From: Theocolax elegans
Lineage: Eukaryota > Arthropoda > Insecta > Hymenoptera > Cerocephalidae
Direction of reading: 5' to 3'
Assembly: GCA_026168455.1 (NCBI GenBank)
Contig: CM047426.1
Span: 46,583,973-46,647,972, forward strand
Length of the DNA: 64,000 bases
Shown here: piece after piece, positions 53,164-62,936 of the stretch
How positions within the stretch are numbered: the first letter of the stretch is position 1
How the letters are laid out: every line of letters begins with the position of its first letter
Notes under the pieces: generated by a model
What the model saw: only the letters and a program-made list of their open reading frames with translations
What the model was told of the DNA's origin: nothing
The model's database searches: none
Translations under genes and position numbers: made by a program

Positions 53164-54369
53164 TCATTTTGATTCGCTGCAAGTCAACATTTCATGCACT
53201 GCGGATCTTCGAATGGAATGGAAATTAACTGTTATTGAATTTTGATTGGTATTTACATTTAAATCAGGGTTAATTTTAAACCTGTTTCTTCCAAATGTCG
53301 CATCGAGCATATTCTTAATGCTTTCAAAATTGATACTTTGTGAATTCTTAAAATTCAGCGATACACCCTTTACTTTACAACACTGTACAGTCTCACCCGA
53401 TGGTGTAATCGCTTTGTAAACATAAAATTTTGGAGCGACGGCAATCATGGTCTGTATGTAGGTACCTTTGCCATACCATGCCAACTCATCGGTCATCCCA
53501 CCCAATAGATTATTTAAAGGGGGTTCGTATTCACACGGATCGCTTTTATTTTTTCTCACAAATATAGATGAATCTGTATCACAATACAACAGTATTTCTC
53601 CGAGTTGTTCCATATATTTATACAATGAAGTGCAAAAATAACTATTTTTGGCTGCCCCTGTTAAATTTAATATTAAGTCAAAATGTTTTATTTCCTCGTC
53701 ATACAATAAATTAATTTCTTTTGTCGGTGTTATTTCTCGTTCGTTATGACGAATTAAAGTTTTACGACCATCAAATAAAGGAGGTTCTCTAGACCAGAAA
53801 TCACTTTTTTCGTAGACGACAATTCCTATACCACGCGCCGCATAATAATCTTGGAATGTTTTTAGTTCTTCAAGACCGCAACCGTTTTCAGGAACATTAA
53901 CCGAAGCAGTCATTACAAGTGCTAAAGCCTGTTCTTTTTTATATGACCTACGTCCGTCTCTAATCAATGGCCACATTTTCTTTATTTCAGGTCTTATGTC
54001 GCATTTGGTTAAAATAAAAGCTTCACCGGCGACCAATGCACGAGGTAAACATAAATTATTACCATTATTGATGAATAAAAACGAGCGTTGACCAGCAGCA
54101 TCAACGGTTAAAGGTTTTTTAGCGCGACCCTTACCTCTTGGTACATTTACGTACGTAGCTCCTAAAATAAAAGAATCGTCTACCTGAAAATTCGCGTTAC
54201 TTTGGGCAACACTTCCTACCAACTCCCACAAATCATTATGGAAAAAATTATTTAATGCCCTAAATGACATTTCCGCAGAACCGTGAACGAAATTGTTGCT
54301 GTTATTTGAAATCCTTATTAGATCATTTTCCCCATTTTTTGAAATAAGATTCGAATGAATGTCTTTCAT
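53164..54369 (-). CDS. Protein-primed DNA polymerase B of Polinton, internally deleted
   Basis: One open frame of 401 codons. Residues about 60-247 match the N-terminal region (FILGATYVNVPRGKGRAKKP, FLFINNGNNLCLPRALV, WPLIRDGRRSY, INLLYDEEIKHFDLILNLTG). At about residue 247 (NSYFCT) it jumps to the C-terminal palm, with the metal-binding motif YCDTDSSIFV at 262-271 and KVKGVSLNF. The zinc/exonuclease region and most of the polymerase domain (roughly 600 residues) are missing, yet the frame is kept. Genome replication would be impossible. The in-frame join may be chance or selection for a short product. Confidence 0.85.
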   Translation of the reverse strand: MKDIHSNLISKNGENDLIRISNNSNNFVHGSAEMSFRALNNFFHNDLWELVGSVAQSNANFQVDDSFILGATYVNVPRGKGRAKKPLTVDAAGQRSFLFINNGNNLCLPRALVAGEAFILTKCDIRPEIKKMWPLIRDGRRSYKKEQALALVMTASVNVPENGCGLEELKTFQDYYAARGIGIVVYEKSDFWSREPPLFDGRKTLIRHNEREITPTKEINLLYDEEIKHFDLILNLTGAAKNSYFCTSLYKYMEQLGEILLYCDTDSSIFVRKNKSDPCEYEPPLNNLLGGMTDELAWYGKGTYIQTMIAVAPKFYVYKAITPSGETVQCCKVKGVSLNFKNSQSINFESIKNMLDATFGRNRFKINPDLNVNTNQNSITVNFHSIRRSAVHEMLTCSESK

Positions 54370-54402
54370 AACAAGCTCTAACCAAATGAATAAATTAAAA
54401 CC

Positions 54403-54942
54403 CTATGGTGGGTGTTTTATACGGAGTGTAATCAGTCGTCCGTCGACACGAAATTTTCTTATGTGACGATTTTCTTCGCTTAATACGATAAATCGTACAC
54501 CGGGTAGTTGAATAGAATTATCGGTCTCCTCCTCGATAGCTGTATCGGTACTACTATTTCCAGTATCGGTGCTAGAGTCTTTCTCCAGAGTATTACGTGT
54601 ACCACCACCTATCTGTACGGTTGTGCTATGTTCCACCTCGATTTCCCTATCGCGTGAGTATGCTTCGTCTTCGCGTTCAATATCGCTTTCCACATCCGCG
54701 CTATATCCACCCTGAAACATAACTCGCACTTGACTCTCGCATTCATATTTACTATCACTTACGTCACCCTCGTACTCAACGCTCGCTCGACTGTTGTCTT
54801 GGGATGATTCTTCAACTTCTGATCCATCGCTTGAAGAGTCAGAGTAGTCGACTAGTCGAAGAACAGGGTTTGCGCAGAGTGTACGTGAAGCTGAAAATAT
54901 TACAAATAATAAGCATATAAATAAACATAAAAATGTAGTCAT
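54403..54942 (-). CDS. Acidic serine-rich exon of unknown gene
   Basis: Open from an acceptor-like site (AATATTTTCAG, about 54892) to a stop at 54403. The sequence is Ser/Asp/Glu-rich (DYSDSSSDGSEVEESSQDNS) and ends in a hydrophobic, basic tail (GVRFIVLSEENRHIRKFRVD). If translation starts at 54942, the first 24 residues look like a signal peptide (TTFLCLFICLLFVIF), but this overlaps the probable intron end. It has the same direction and similar composition as the next two exons, so the three may form one gene. No family is recognised. Confidence 0.4.
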   Translation of the reverse strand: MTTFLCLFICLLFVIFSASRTLCANPVLRLVDYSDSSSDGSEVEESSQDNSRASVEYEGDVSDSKYECESQVRVMFQGGYSADVESDIEREDEAYSRDREIEVEHSTTVQIGGGTRNTLEKDSSTDTGNSSTDTAIEEETDNSIQLPGVRFIVLSEENRHIRKFRVDGRLITLRIKHPP

Positions 54943-55021
54943 ATTTAAATTTATTTTTATAACAAAGTTATTTTTAAAAAATGTTAAAAATTAATAATTT
55001 TATTTGAATTAAAATTACTTT

Positions 55022-55245
55022 TTATGGTTCCGATGGTCCATTAAACCTCTCATGAACCCGTTCCAAAAGATTTTGTATGTCGGGCTCCGTGTACAGCGGT
55101 GAATCCACATCGGAAGCCATTGTATGGATCCACCGGAGTTCTCGAGCCCGCCTGCTATATCGGATTCTATCCGCGTAAACATTTAATGCCGGACTAACCC
55201 AACGCGAAATCCTATTGCTTCCGTTCTCATCCCGACTAATAGCTA
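55022..55245 (-). CDS. Candidate exon of the same unknown gene
   Basis: Open after an acceptor-like TTTTTTATGTAG and reading ISRDENGSNRISRWVSPALN, then LRWIHTMASDVDSPLYTEPD, with a stop at 55022. The intron upstream would use the donor GTGAGTAT near 55315. With that splice the frame joins the last codons of the upstream exon in an alternative frame, so the exact structure is uncertain. Confidence 0.4.
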
Positions 55246-55315
55246 CATAAAAAACTTTGTATATAAAGCATTGTATACAAAAAAGAAACATAGTAATTTC
55301 AAATTTATACTCACG

Positions 55316-55898
55316 TTCATTTATACGTCTGCCGAGAACATGGAAGGTGTAAATCCAGTGTCTTCGTCGACAGCTTCTTGACGAGTATAAATGTCAAATA
55401 GTGCGCGCGAACGTTCAGCATTCTGCTCTTCGATATTGTGTTGACTAATATCACTTATCGGTGCTGGAGCCATTATCGCTCTCTCGACGATGCCAACAGG
55501 TTCCGGATTGGTACTCATGATCATACCGGCTATAAACCCTGTAGAGCGTCCGGTTTCATCATCGAGCTCGTCGTTTGTGTCATCCTCATCGTCGTCGTCC
55601 TCGTTGGCTACGTTGTCCGATATGTTGACTTTAACATGTACGATCTCCATCCCCCTGTCTTCTTCTTCATCGACATCCACTAAATTTATCAACATATCCT
55701 CTTCTTCAATTTCATTTTCATGCACTAGTTTATCATCATGCGGTAAAACAGGTGACGAGCGACGGTCAGGACTCCGTGTACAAGACTCGCACTCGCACGT
55801 TCTACTTATACATTCACTGACTTCGTCATCACCTTCAGAAGAAGACACAACGATAATCTCGTTGTCACTGTCAATATCATTTAATAGGTTTCTCCGAA
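55316..55898 (-). CDS. Acidic exon with cysteine cluster, unknown gene
   Basis: Preceded by a polypyrimidine tract and AG (55899-55912). It reads LLNDIDSDNEIIVVSSSEGD, then the cysteine cluster ISRTCECESCTRS, and a long Asp/Glu run (NEDDDDEDDTNDELDDE). The open frame stops at 55321, just before a donor-like GTGAGT. Acidic tracts suggest a nuclear or chromatin-associated protein, but composition alone proves nothing. It could be a host gene fragment or a passenger gene next to the Polinton. Confidence 0.4.
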
Positions 55899-55962
55899 CT
55901 AAAAAAAAAAAAGTAAAATTATTAATTAATGTTCAAATCATAAACAAACAATATTAGTAAAA

Positions 55963-56020
55963 CACACACACACACACACACACACATACGCGCGTGCGTG
56001 CACACGCACACGCACATGCA
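55963..56020. repeat. (CA)n microsatellite with CG interruptions
   Basis: ACACACACACA repeated, followed by CGCGCGTGCGTGCACACG. Confidence 0.9.
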
Positions 56021-56062
56021 CATAGAGAGAGAGGGGGGAAAAATCATTCCAAGCTGTTTCTT

Positions 56063-56412
56063 ATTTCATTTTTAAAATCAATCCATACAATTTATTATTT
56101 CATTTTTAAAATCATTCCATGCAATTTATTATTTCATTTTTAAATTCATTCCGTGAAATTTATTGTTTCATTTTTAAATTCGTTCCATGAAATTTATTGT
56201 TTCATTTTTAAATTCGTTCCATGCAATTTATTATTTCATTTTTAAAATCATTCCTTGCATTTTATTATTTCATTTTTAAAATCATTTAATGAAATTTATT
56301 ATTTCATTTTTAAAATCATTCCATGCAATTTATTATTTTATTTTTAAAATCATTCCATGAAATTTCTTATTTTATTTAAAAAATCATTTCATGCAATTTA
56401 TTATTATGTTTT
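56063..56412. repeat. Minisatellite, ~38 bp units
   Basis: About nine copies of TTTCATTTTTAAAATCATTC + CATGCAATTTATTA, with small substitutions. Confidence 0.92.
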
Positions 56413-56489
56413 AAAAACTTCACTGTGTGTGTGTGCAATTTTATTATTACAGAGAGAAACAGAAAGAGAGAGAGAAGTTAATCATACAA

Positions 56490-58255
56490 TGAGATGATTG
56501 AATTAACAGTAAACACAGTGTCGCGTCCCGACGAAAATTATATTATTATTTTTCGTAAAAAGTACTGCGTAGTTTAGAATAAAAATACGGCGTAGAAGAC
56601 GAACAAAATAAGGTTGATAAAGAATGATTCTAAGTAAATGCAGTAATATAAAATATAATTTATAAAGCTAAGGAACAGATTATTTTACGAGTGTTTCAAA
56701 CGAAAAAAAGACTGATAAGTAGAGTTGAAGATATTATTCAAAGCCAATACGCATACAAGCGGGATCGCCGATAGTGAGATCGAAACGAAGGGTTACGCAA
56801 GAGTTTTTTTTGTACTGCACTATAAAATCAATGCTCGGAGAAGAGCCGGCGATGGGAAACATCGACTAGAAAATTCGAGCATTAGAAGGAAGTAATAAAT
56901 TAAGCCGTTCTTTGGGTAACGTCGCAGTAATAAAAGGGGGACAGCAAATTCTCCGAATTAACTACGAAGCGATACAGAAAATGCACGGGATTCGAAAATT
57001 TTTAATTACGCACATCTAACGGCCCAATCGGGTGCAAGCACAGAAAAATCGAGAACTACTTACACAATTTCCATATAAGGCAAAGTGTAAGACAAGGCAA
57101 AGCGTAAGACAAGGACAGATGCATAGAATTTTAGGGTATATAAAGAGGACCCAGAAGAGACACGGGCACTCCTAATTCTTCAACTAAAGTTTTCATAAGG
57201 CGAAGCTCTGCTCGTCAACTTTTTGATTTTTATCCGAGGGCGTGGCAGTGCTACTCGGACTTTAAAACAATACGCATCTAAAATCAAGAGAGATCTTCTA
57301 TTCGGGAATCGAGACGTATCATTGACATCTACAAGCCATAGTCAAGGAACTACAACTTCCACATCTGGGAATCATCGAGCTCCAACAGCAAACACATCTA
57401 ACGTCGACGCCCGCAGGTCTAGCAGGACATTATCCGGCAATTTGACACCGCTATCCACGTTCAAGGCGGACCTTCGTTCCTCACCGAATACACACACATA
57501 TATATATATATATCTATATATTTGGGTACTTAAGGTATATTCTTTTCGGCTATCTATACGCTTGTATTATTCGTAAAGGCAAACCTGATATTTTATGTTA
57601 TTTCGATTGCTGAACCAACCGTGTCGCTTAAAACTATTATTATTTGATACTACAATTTATTTATAATAATTATTCGTTGCATTGCATTTTATTTGCAATA
57701 TTCGCGGTTTGAAATGCACTTTATTAACAATAATTCATGATTAAAACGACAACAATTTTTAATTAAATCTCCATTTATTTATAATAATTCTTATTTCGAT
57801 TATTAATTATTAATGTTTATAATAAAAAAACCTTGTGTATATTTTATTCTATAATGTGTTAATGTGTTTGCCGTACACTTGTTTATTCAATCAAAATTAA
57901 TCGTTATTCGACTTAAATAATTTTATACAATTGTTAATAAAATAGTGTAATTTTATGTGTTTTTGCCCATTAAAAAGCTGTAAGAATTTAGTTACACGTG
58001 TTCATTTAAAGGAAAGCAGCATATTATATTTAAATAAATAATGCATGATTAATACGAAATAAAACATATATTATTTTATTTATCCCACATTATATCCTAC
58101 ATCTCTACTCTCAAAATAACTTCGCTCGCTACTCCCGGAGACATAAGGCTAGTCCTAGTCAAACAAGAGCGAAAGGAACGCGAATGGTTTATTAACCATT
58201 TGCCTTCTTGTAATATTTTTTACAGTGATTGGTGCAAGTCTGGACGTGACAACAG
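56490..58255 (-). repeat. Repeat B (inverted partner of repeat A at 4850-6510)
   Basis: 58080-58225 and 56525-56605 match blocks of repeat A in reverse. On the minus strand a short cysteine-bearing reading (CHVQTCTNHCKKYYKKANG) ends at 58199, just before the shared non-coding block. A similar but broken reading precedes the block in repeat A. The plus frame at 57223-57576 is not recognised. Element class is unknown. Confidence 0.5.
57137..57145 (+). promoter_or_regulatory. TATA box in repeat B
   Basis: GGGTATATAAAGAGG with CGGGCACTCC about 30 bases downstream, equivalent in position and direction (inverted) to the site in repeat A. Two copies of GGCAAAG(T/C)GTAAGACAAGG lie just upstream. Confidence 0.4.
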
Positions 58256-58268
58256 TATATACACTTAC

Positions 58269-58430
58269 TTTCATTGTCCTCGTACTCAGCCATTAAATGT
58301 CTTAATGGGTACAACCCTTGCATGTTGAGGCGAATTATAAAACTTCCTGCTGCTCTTACTGCCACTTCGTTTCCTCGAAAATAAAGTTCTGCGCCAAAGT
58401 CTCGCAGGGGGTTGCTTTTGGCGTAAATAA
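58269..58430 (-). CDS. Candidate exon of unknown gene
   Basis: The minus strand is open, reading PLRDFGAELYFRGNEVAVRA, then AGSFIIRLNMQGLYPLRHLM and AEYEDNES, and ends at a donor GAAA|GTAAGT (58268). An acceptor-like CCAAAAGC precedes it. No family is recognised and no partner exon is identified. The overlapping longer frame (58286-58555) is out of phase with this reading. Confidence 0.35.
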
Positions 58431-58578
58431 TCGACTATTCGCACAATAATGATACACAACATTCTTTCCACAGGGCTAAACATTTTTAAACTATTTTTCC
58501 AAAAGGACAAGATTTTGATATATAACACAAAAGCTTTTCTCGTGCTGCGATACAACTAAGACCACGCGGAAAAATATA

Positions 58579-59049
58579 ATGACGATTTTCTCATGTTCAT
58601 ACCTTCTAAGCGATTTTCCCACCTCCTCTTTCTTCATTTACGATATTACCGAACAAGTATACAGATGCGAACTAATTTTCTTACGCAGGTATGATACTAC
58701 AGAGGTCCATCTGGTTTTTATTGAGGGTTCCGGTACAGTTTCTTGGACACGCGCACAACTAGCATTTTTCCTTCAACAATAAACTCTTTTCGATGTGTTC
58801 GCTTGTATTTGTTTATATAGGTCGATAACGAATATTTTGTGTAGAGATGCGAGCACGGAAAAGATCCATCTGTTTTTTATTATATTTTTTATCTACTTAT
58901 GTTACGCACATTTTCCTAAACCCGGTAAAATCTTAACCCTCTATCAAAAAGAGAGCTCCTGTTTTTTGGAACTTTTAGTTTTACTCGTGCAGTCCGAACA
59001 TTCACATCGATATATCTTAGTGAAATATTCTATTAATAAGCGCGTTTGA
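58579..59049 (+). other. Two short plus-strand frames, not recognised
   Basis: Frames of 67 and 84 codons (58579-58782, 58795-59049) carry hydrophobic stretches but no known motif. They are more likely chance than genes. Confidence 0.3.
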
Positions 59050-59213
59050 ATAATACAATTAACCAATAGTGTGAATAAGTATCTATTTCATCTCGGTGGT
59101 TCATACCTTTGGTATATTGTGTTATTAAGAAAAAAAGACGCGTTAATAACTAAATTCTTAAAAATTAATTAAATCTCTTATTCAAAAGTTCTGTGTTGTT
59201 TACGAAAAGTGCA

Positions 59214-60134
59214 ATGGAAGTTTTTAGTGAAATAAACAATTGTGAAACGAATATGGATATAGATTAGATAGATCTGTTGTTGGAAGGAAATACAAATGAA
59301 TTGATTCCAACAATAGCTCACGACTTTTCTACGATTAATCAACCAAATATTCATATAAATGTAATAAACGATAGTTTTCAAAATTCGAGTATCAACCCAG
59401 TAAATAGTGCATGTTTACAAAAAGACAACCTTGCGAGTTTATCGAGTTTTTCCGACACTTTAACACAAACGACAATTTCTTTGTGTACATTAAATTCTGA
59501 GGACATAGTGATAAATTTACCTGAATCGCGTGAACAATTAAAGGAATACGCATTTCCCGACACCGTAAAAGAAATTTCTAATATTGAAGTTAGCGAGGCG
59601 ATTCATTCAATTTTACAGTCATTTAATGAACGAAATAATGAAATTACAATTACATATACGGAGAAGGAGTCCGAAGAAATGTAAAATAATGACATTCAAA
59701 TTATATATGAATCGGATTTAAGTAAAGAAAATAAGTCGACGACAGTAAACAAATACGCGTATCAATCTAGGTGCACGCGCTTAAAAAGGAGCGAAATATT
59801 TTTTAAACAAACAAATAACGTGTCGGAAATATTTAATAATACAGATAGAGTAAGTAAGTTAACTCGCGATATTATAACGTGCAGGAAAGAGTTAGATAAA
59901 TGCGTGACGACACGAAACAATCCGAGTACATGCGTTCGACGATTCTTCACCTGGGGGCGTCTAATTGTGGCGGCAAATAAAAAAATATTAAAAGCCGAAC
60001 CATTTACATTGACAAAAGAAGAATTTTTTAACAGCGTTACAATTGTCAATGAACCAATGGACGATTATAAACCAATCGAAATGATAAAGAGGAAGGATGT
60101 ATATGTTCATCAACACAAATTGACAAAATTATAA
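59214..60134 (+). pseudogene. Unrecognised gene broken by two stops
   Basis: From MEVFSEINNCETNMDID, a TAG at about 59265 leads into an open frame (IDLLLEGNTNELIPTIAHDF to KESEEM), then a TAA at about 59682, then a further open frame ending DVYVHQHKLTKL at 60134. All three parts are coding-like. They are Asn/Ser/Thr-rich at first, then charged with CRKELDKCVTTRNNPSTCVR and FFTWGRLIVAANKKI. No domain is recognised. A likely second exon (AAAWQFKGYQYAKKKQP, ending near 60453) follows after an intron-like gap. The neighbouring Polinton and repeat B make a mobile-element origin plausible. Confidence 0.4.
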
Positions 60135-60269
60135 GGATTTCTACGTGGATAGTAAGTAAAATTTTTATTAATTTCAGGAAATTTACTTATGTTCACTTAA
60201 TTATAATTATACCTTTTTTCTTTTTGGTTTATCGATGTTTATGGGTGACATGTTACAAACTTCAATAAT

Positions 60270-60455
60270 TGACAATACCTAGGCAGCAGCTTGGCAATTC
60301 AAAGGGTACCAGTATGCTAAGAAAAAGCAACCATTTACGATAATTACGCACTTTTGCGGGACCCTTATGATGAAAAAGGTTTTCACAAATTTATAACCGA
60401 GGATCAAGTAAAAAATATAATTAAAGACGAACAAGAGAATATATTTATTAAATAG
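60270..60455 (+). pseudogene. Possible downstream exon of the unrecognised gene
   Basis: It reads AAAWQFKGYQYAKKKQP, shifts frame, then continues LLRDPYDEKGFHKFITEDQV and a short acidic tail to a stop at 60453. It may belong with 59214-60134. Confidence 0.3.
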
Positions 60456-60800
60456 AAAATATTGTATTTCTTTTTGAATTAGAGCATATTTAATATTATA
60501 ATATAACGAAGTAAGAATATGAATAAATTTTAAACATATTATAAATTAAACACTGTATTATTTTTATTATCTAAAATTACCTAATTTTATTATCCTGTAC
60601 ATTTTTACATGCATTTCGTATAATTTATAAAAATCAGTAGGTATAATATCAATAAGAAAAGAGAGATAAAAGTATTTATAATAGCGTAAGCAGGGTTGCC
60701 AGATGGCGATTTTTTCTCCTTGTTGCTCTTGCTTAATAAACATCAATATACGTAAGAGGGAAAAGGAAAAAAAATCGCTAACTGGTCACTCTGAGCGTAA
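60456..60800. other. AT-rich spacer
   Basis: No feature recognised. Confidence 0.45.
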
Positions 60801-61599
60801 CTATAAGAGCAAATCCACAGAACCTTTAATTTTGGGGAAGCGGGTAATATAGTAGTAAATAAGCAGACTTAGCCACATTATAACAACGGTTTCTGGTAGA
60901 AAAAGTAATTCGATGAAGGGTCCTTACCAGTTTCTTAAAGTTATTTTCATTAGCTTTTTGTTAGAGGCTTCATAAAGTTGGATTTTTGCAAATTTGACGA
61001 TGGAAGTAGTACTCATCTTCTATTTTTTAAGCTTATAGAAATTATAATTCTTCACCAAATGTTACAGAAATTTATTTTGACAACCTACACCATCTACCCT
61101 ATTAAACTAAAAGTGTTAGAATAGTGTGCCTTCATGATACAGAAAAATAAAAATCGCAAATCTTGAGGAAGTCAGTTTTTGTAAATTTAGGAAATTTTAG
61201 AATTTTGATATTATACATAGATAAGTTTTGTTTATAGCTATTGTGACTAATATTGCTTTTTTCGATTCGCAATAAGGATTCTTATTCTTTTTTGTGCTTA
61301 GCTGTGCCTCTTTTTCTTTACAAGCAATTCTACCTTAAACTTTTCAAAATCTCGGGCCCCTAGTATTCCAAATTTTCATTTTCGCATGGCACACTCGACA
61401 TTCACAAAAAAAGCATACATAAACTATATCTCTCTACTTTTTAGTAGATTATTGAGTCATCTACGTAAAACCTCAATTGAATTTTTTGTTAATTTAGATA
61501 ATATAAGCTGTATAAAAGTATAAACATTTTATACCTTTGAACTGAAGTCCAAATTGACTATACGAAATAGGTTATTTCAACAGAAAAGCTAATATAAAT

Positions 61600-61675
<76 letters not shown>

Positions 61676-62275
61676 GCGCGCGCGCACACATACACACACA
61701 TATCATTCAGTCAGCCTTACGCAAGTAGTTTGTTTACCATTAAAGAGAAGTATACGAAAAGAAAATTATTTATCATGTAATGAATGTTTCAAATAATTTG
61801 CCATATACTCATTACCAATTGAAACCTTCAAAAGTTGGAAGATTTATGGAGCAAAAAATGAAATTCCTGTTACAAGTACTCAAACAAAAAAAACCATTGT
61901 TACTAGGAAAAGAAAATTACAGTACTGTAACGGCACTTGAAAACATCCTTTTATATGAAAAATTGTTGTTAGATATTTCAATTTTTGTTAAATAAGAGAC
62001 TTAATTATGTTGTTATATTCATAAATTATAGAATAAAAAATGTTCTGTTTATTTACGAAGTGATTTTTTATAATTTACCCTATGATACCCCTCATCAATA
62101 TTTTAATCGTCAATTTCTTAGATAAGTCTTGAAAAGAAATAGGGGCCCTCATATTTTCCTACTATTTAACCTCTAAAGAAGTAGAAATTTCCATTGAAAT
62201 CAATGTGCCTCCCAAAAAAAAAAAAAAAAATTTTCAAATGAAAATCAAAGGTTCCGTGGATTTGCTCATAAACGC
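60801..62275. mobile_element. Possible element with inverted ends GAGCAAATCCAC(A/G)GAACC
   Basis: AGAGCAAATCCACAGAACCTTTAA (60810-60833) is mirrored by AAAGGTTCCGTGGATTTGCTC (62248-62268). The interior is AT-rich, with a CA microsatellite and a 71-codon plus frame (61780-61995, NLPYTHYQLKPSKVGRFMEQ) that has no recognised family. Target duplication is not visible. Confidence 0.45.
61597..61700. repeat. (CA)n microsatellite
   Basis: A long CA run with CGCGCG interruption. Confidence 0.95.
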
Positions 62276-62454
62276 AAAAAAATAAGACATGGATGGTCGA
62301 AAAATAGACATCGCTGCATCACTCTAAGAATAATGCACACGGTAAAAGTAAAGTGTGCAAGGTATTGAAACTAAACCAGGTGTTTCTTCTCATTATCTAA
62401 AACTAAGGCTTGCACAACGGTGTATATATATATACACATATAATTTTAAATTTC

Positions 62455-62546
62455 GGGGTTTATGGCGCCCATGACAGAGTGCCCCCAACTAGTGGTGGGA
62501 AGCAGACAGAAGATCCAAATTTGACATGTCGGGCGTCATAAACCCC
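62455..62546. repeat. 92 bp hairpin (GGGGTTTATGGCGCCC)
   Basis: GGGGTTTATGGCGCCC faces GGGCGTCATAAACCCC. It is probably a tiny MITE. Confidence 0.65.
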
Positions 62547-62554
62547 TATTGGGA

Positions 62555-62558
<4 letters not shown>

Positions 62559-62617
<59 letters not shown>
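62559..62617. repeat. (AT)n microsatellite
   Basis: About 29 AT units. The open frame across it is not a gene. Confidence 0.97.
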
Positions 62618-62619
<2 letters not shown>

Positions 62620-62936
62620 GTGGTTCTCTGTGACATCGAAGATGAAAAAAATAGATATTGCTATAACTGTGGGAATATGTTTTAGAGGTATCCAGTAGTT
62701 CTCCTGAATTTTTTCAGATTTTTTCTGGGCCATTATTTTAAGTTACAGAGAGTCAAAGTTGACATTTTAGCACTTTTTTGCATTATATGCCCATTTTCAT
62801 GAATTTTTAGCTCCCAGGGGATGCATTTTTCACTGAAAACATAAGTATGACTTTTTTTTGTAAAATTTTCCGAACTTTTTATTAAAAATACTTTTAAAGA
62901 CATAAATGTATGCTGTCACACTCTTGTAAGCCATTT

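Larger units (their letters stand above)
47400..54400 (-). mobile_element. Polinton/Maverick element, decayed
   Basis: All genes run on the minus strand in the order polymerase B, packaging ATPase, small conserved proteins, integrase, capsid-associated protein and protease. This set is diagnostic of Polintons, large self-synthesising transposons related to adintoviruses. The long terminal inverted repeats were not recognised. Most genes are truncated or carry stops, so the copy is not functional. Confidence 0.85.

Noticed and set aside
62536..62733. 65-codon minus-strand frame
   Set aside because: It is mostly a translated AT microsatellite (Tyr-Ile repeat).
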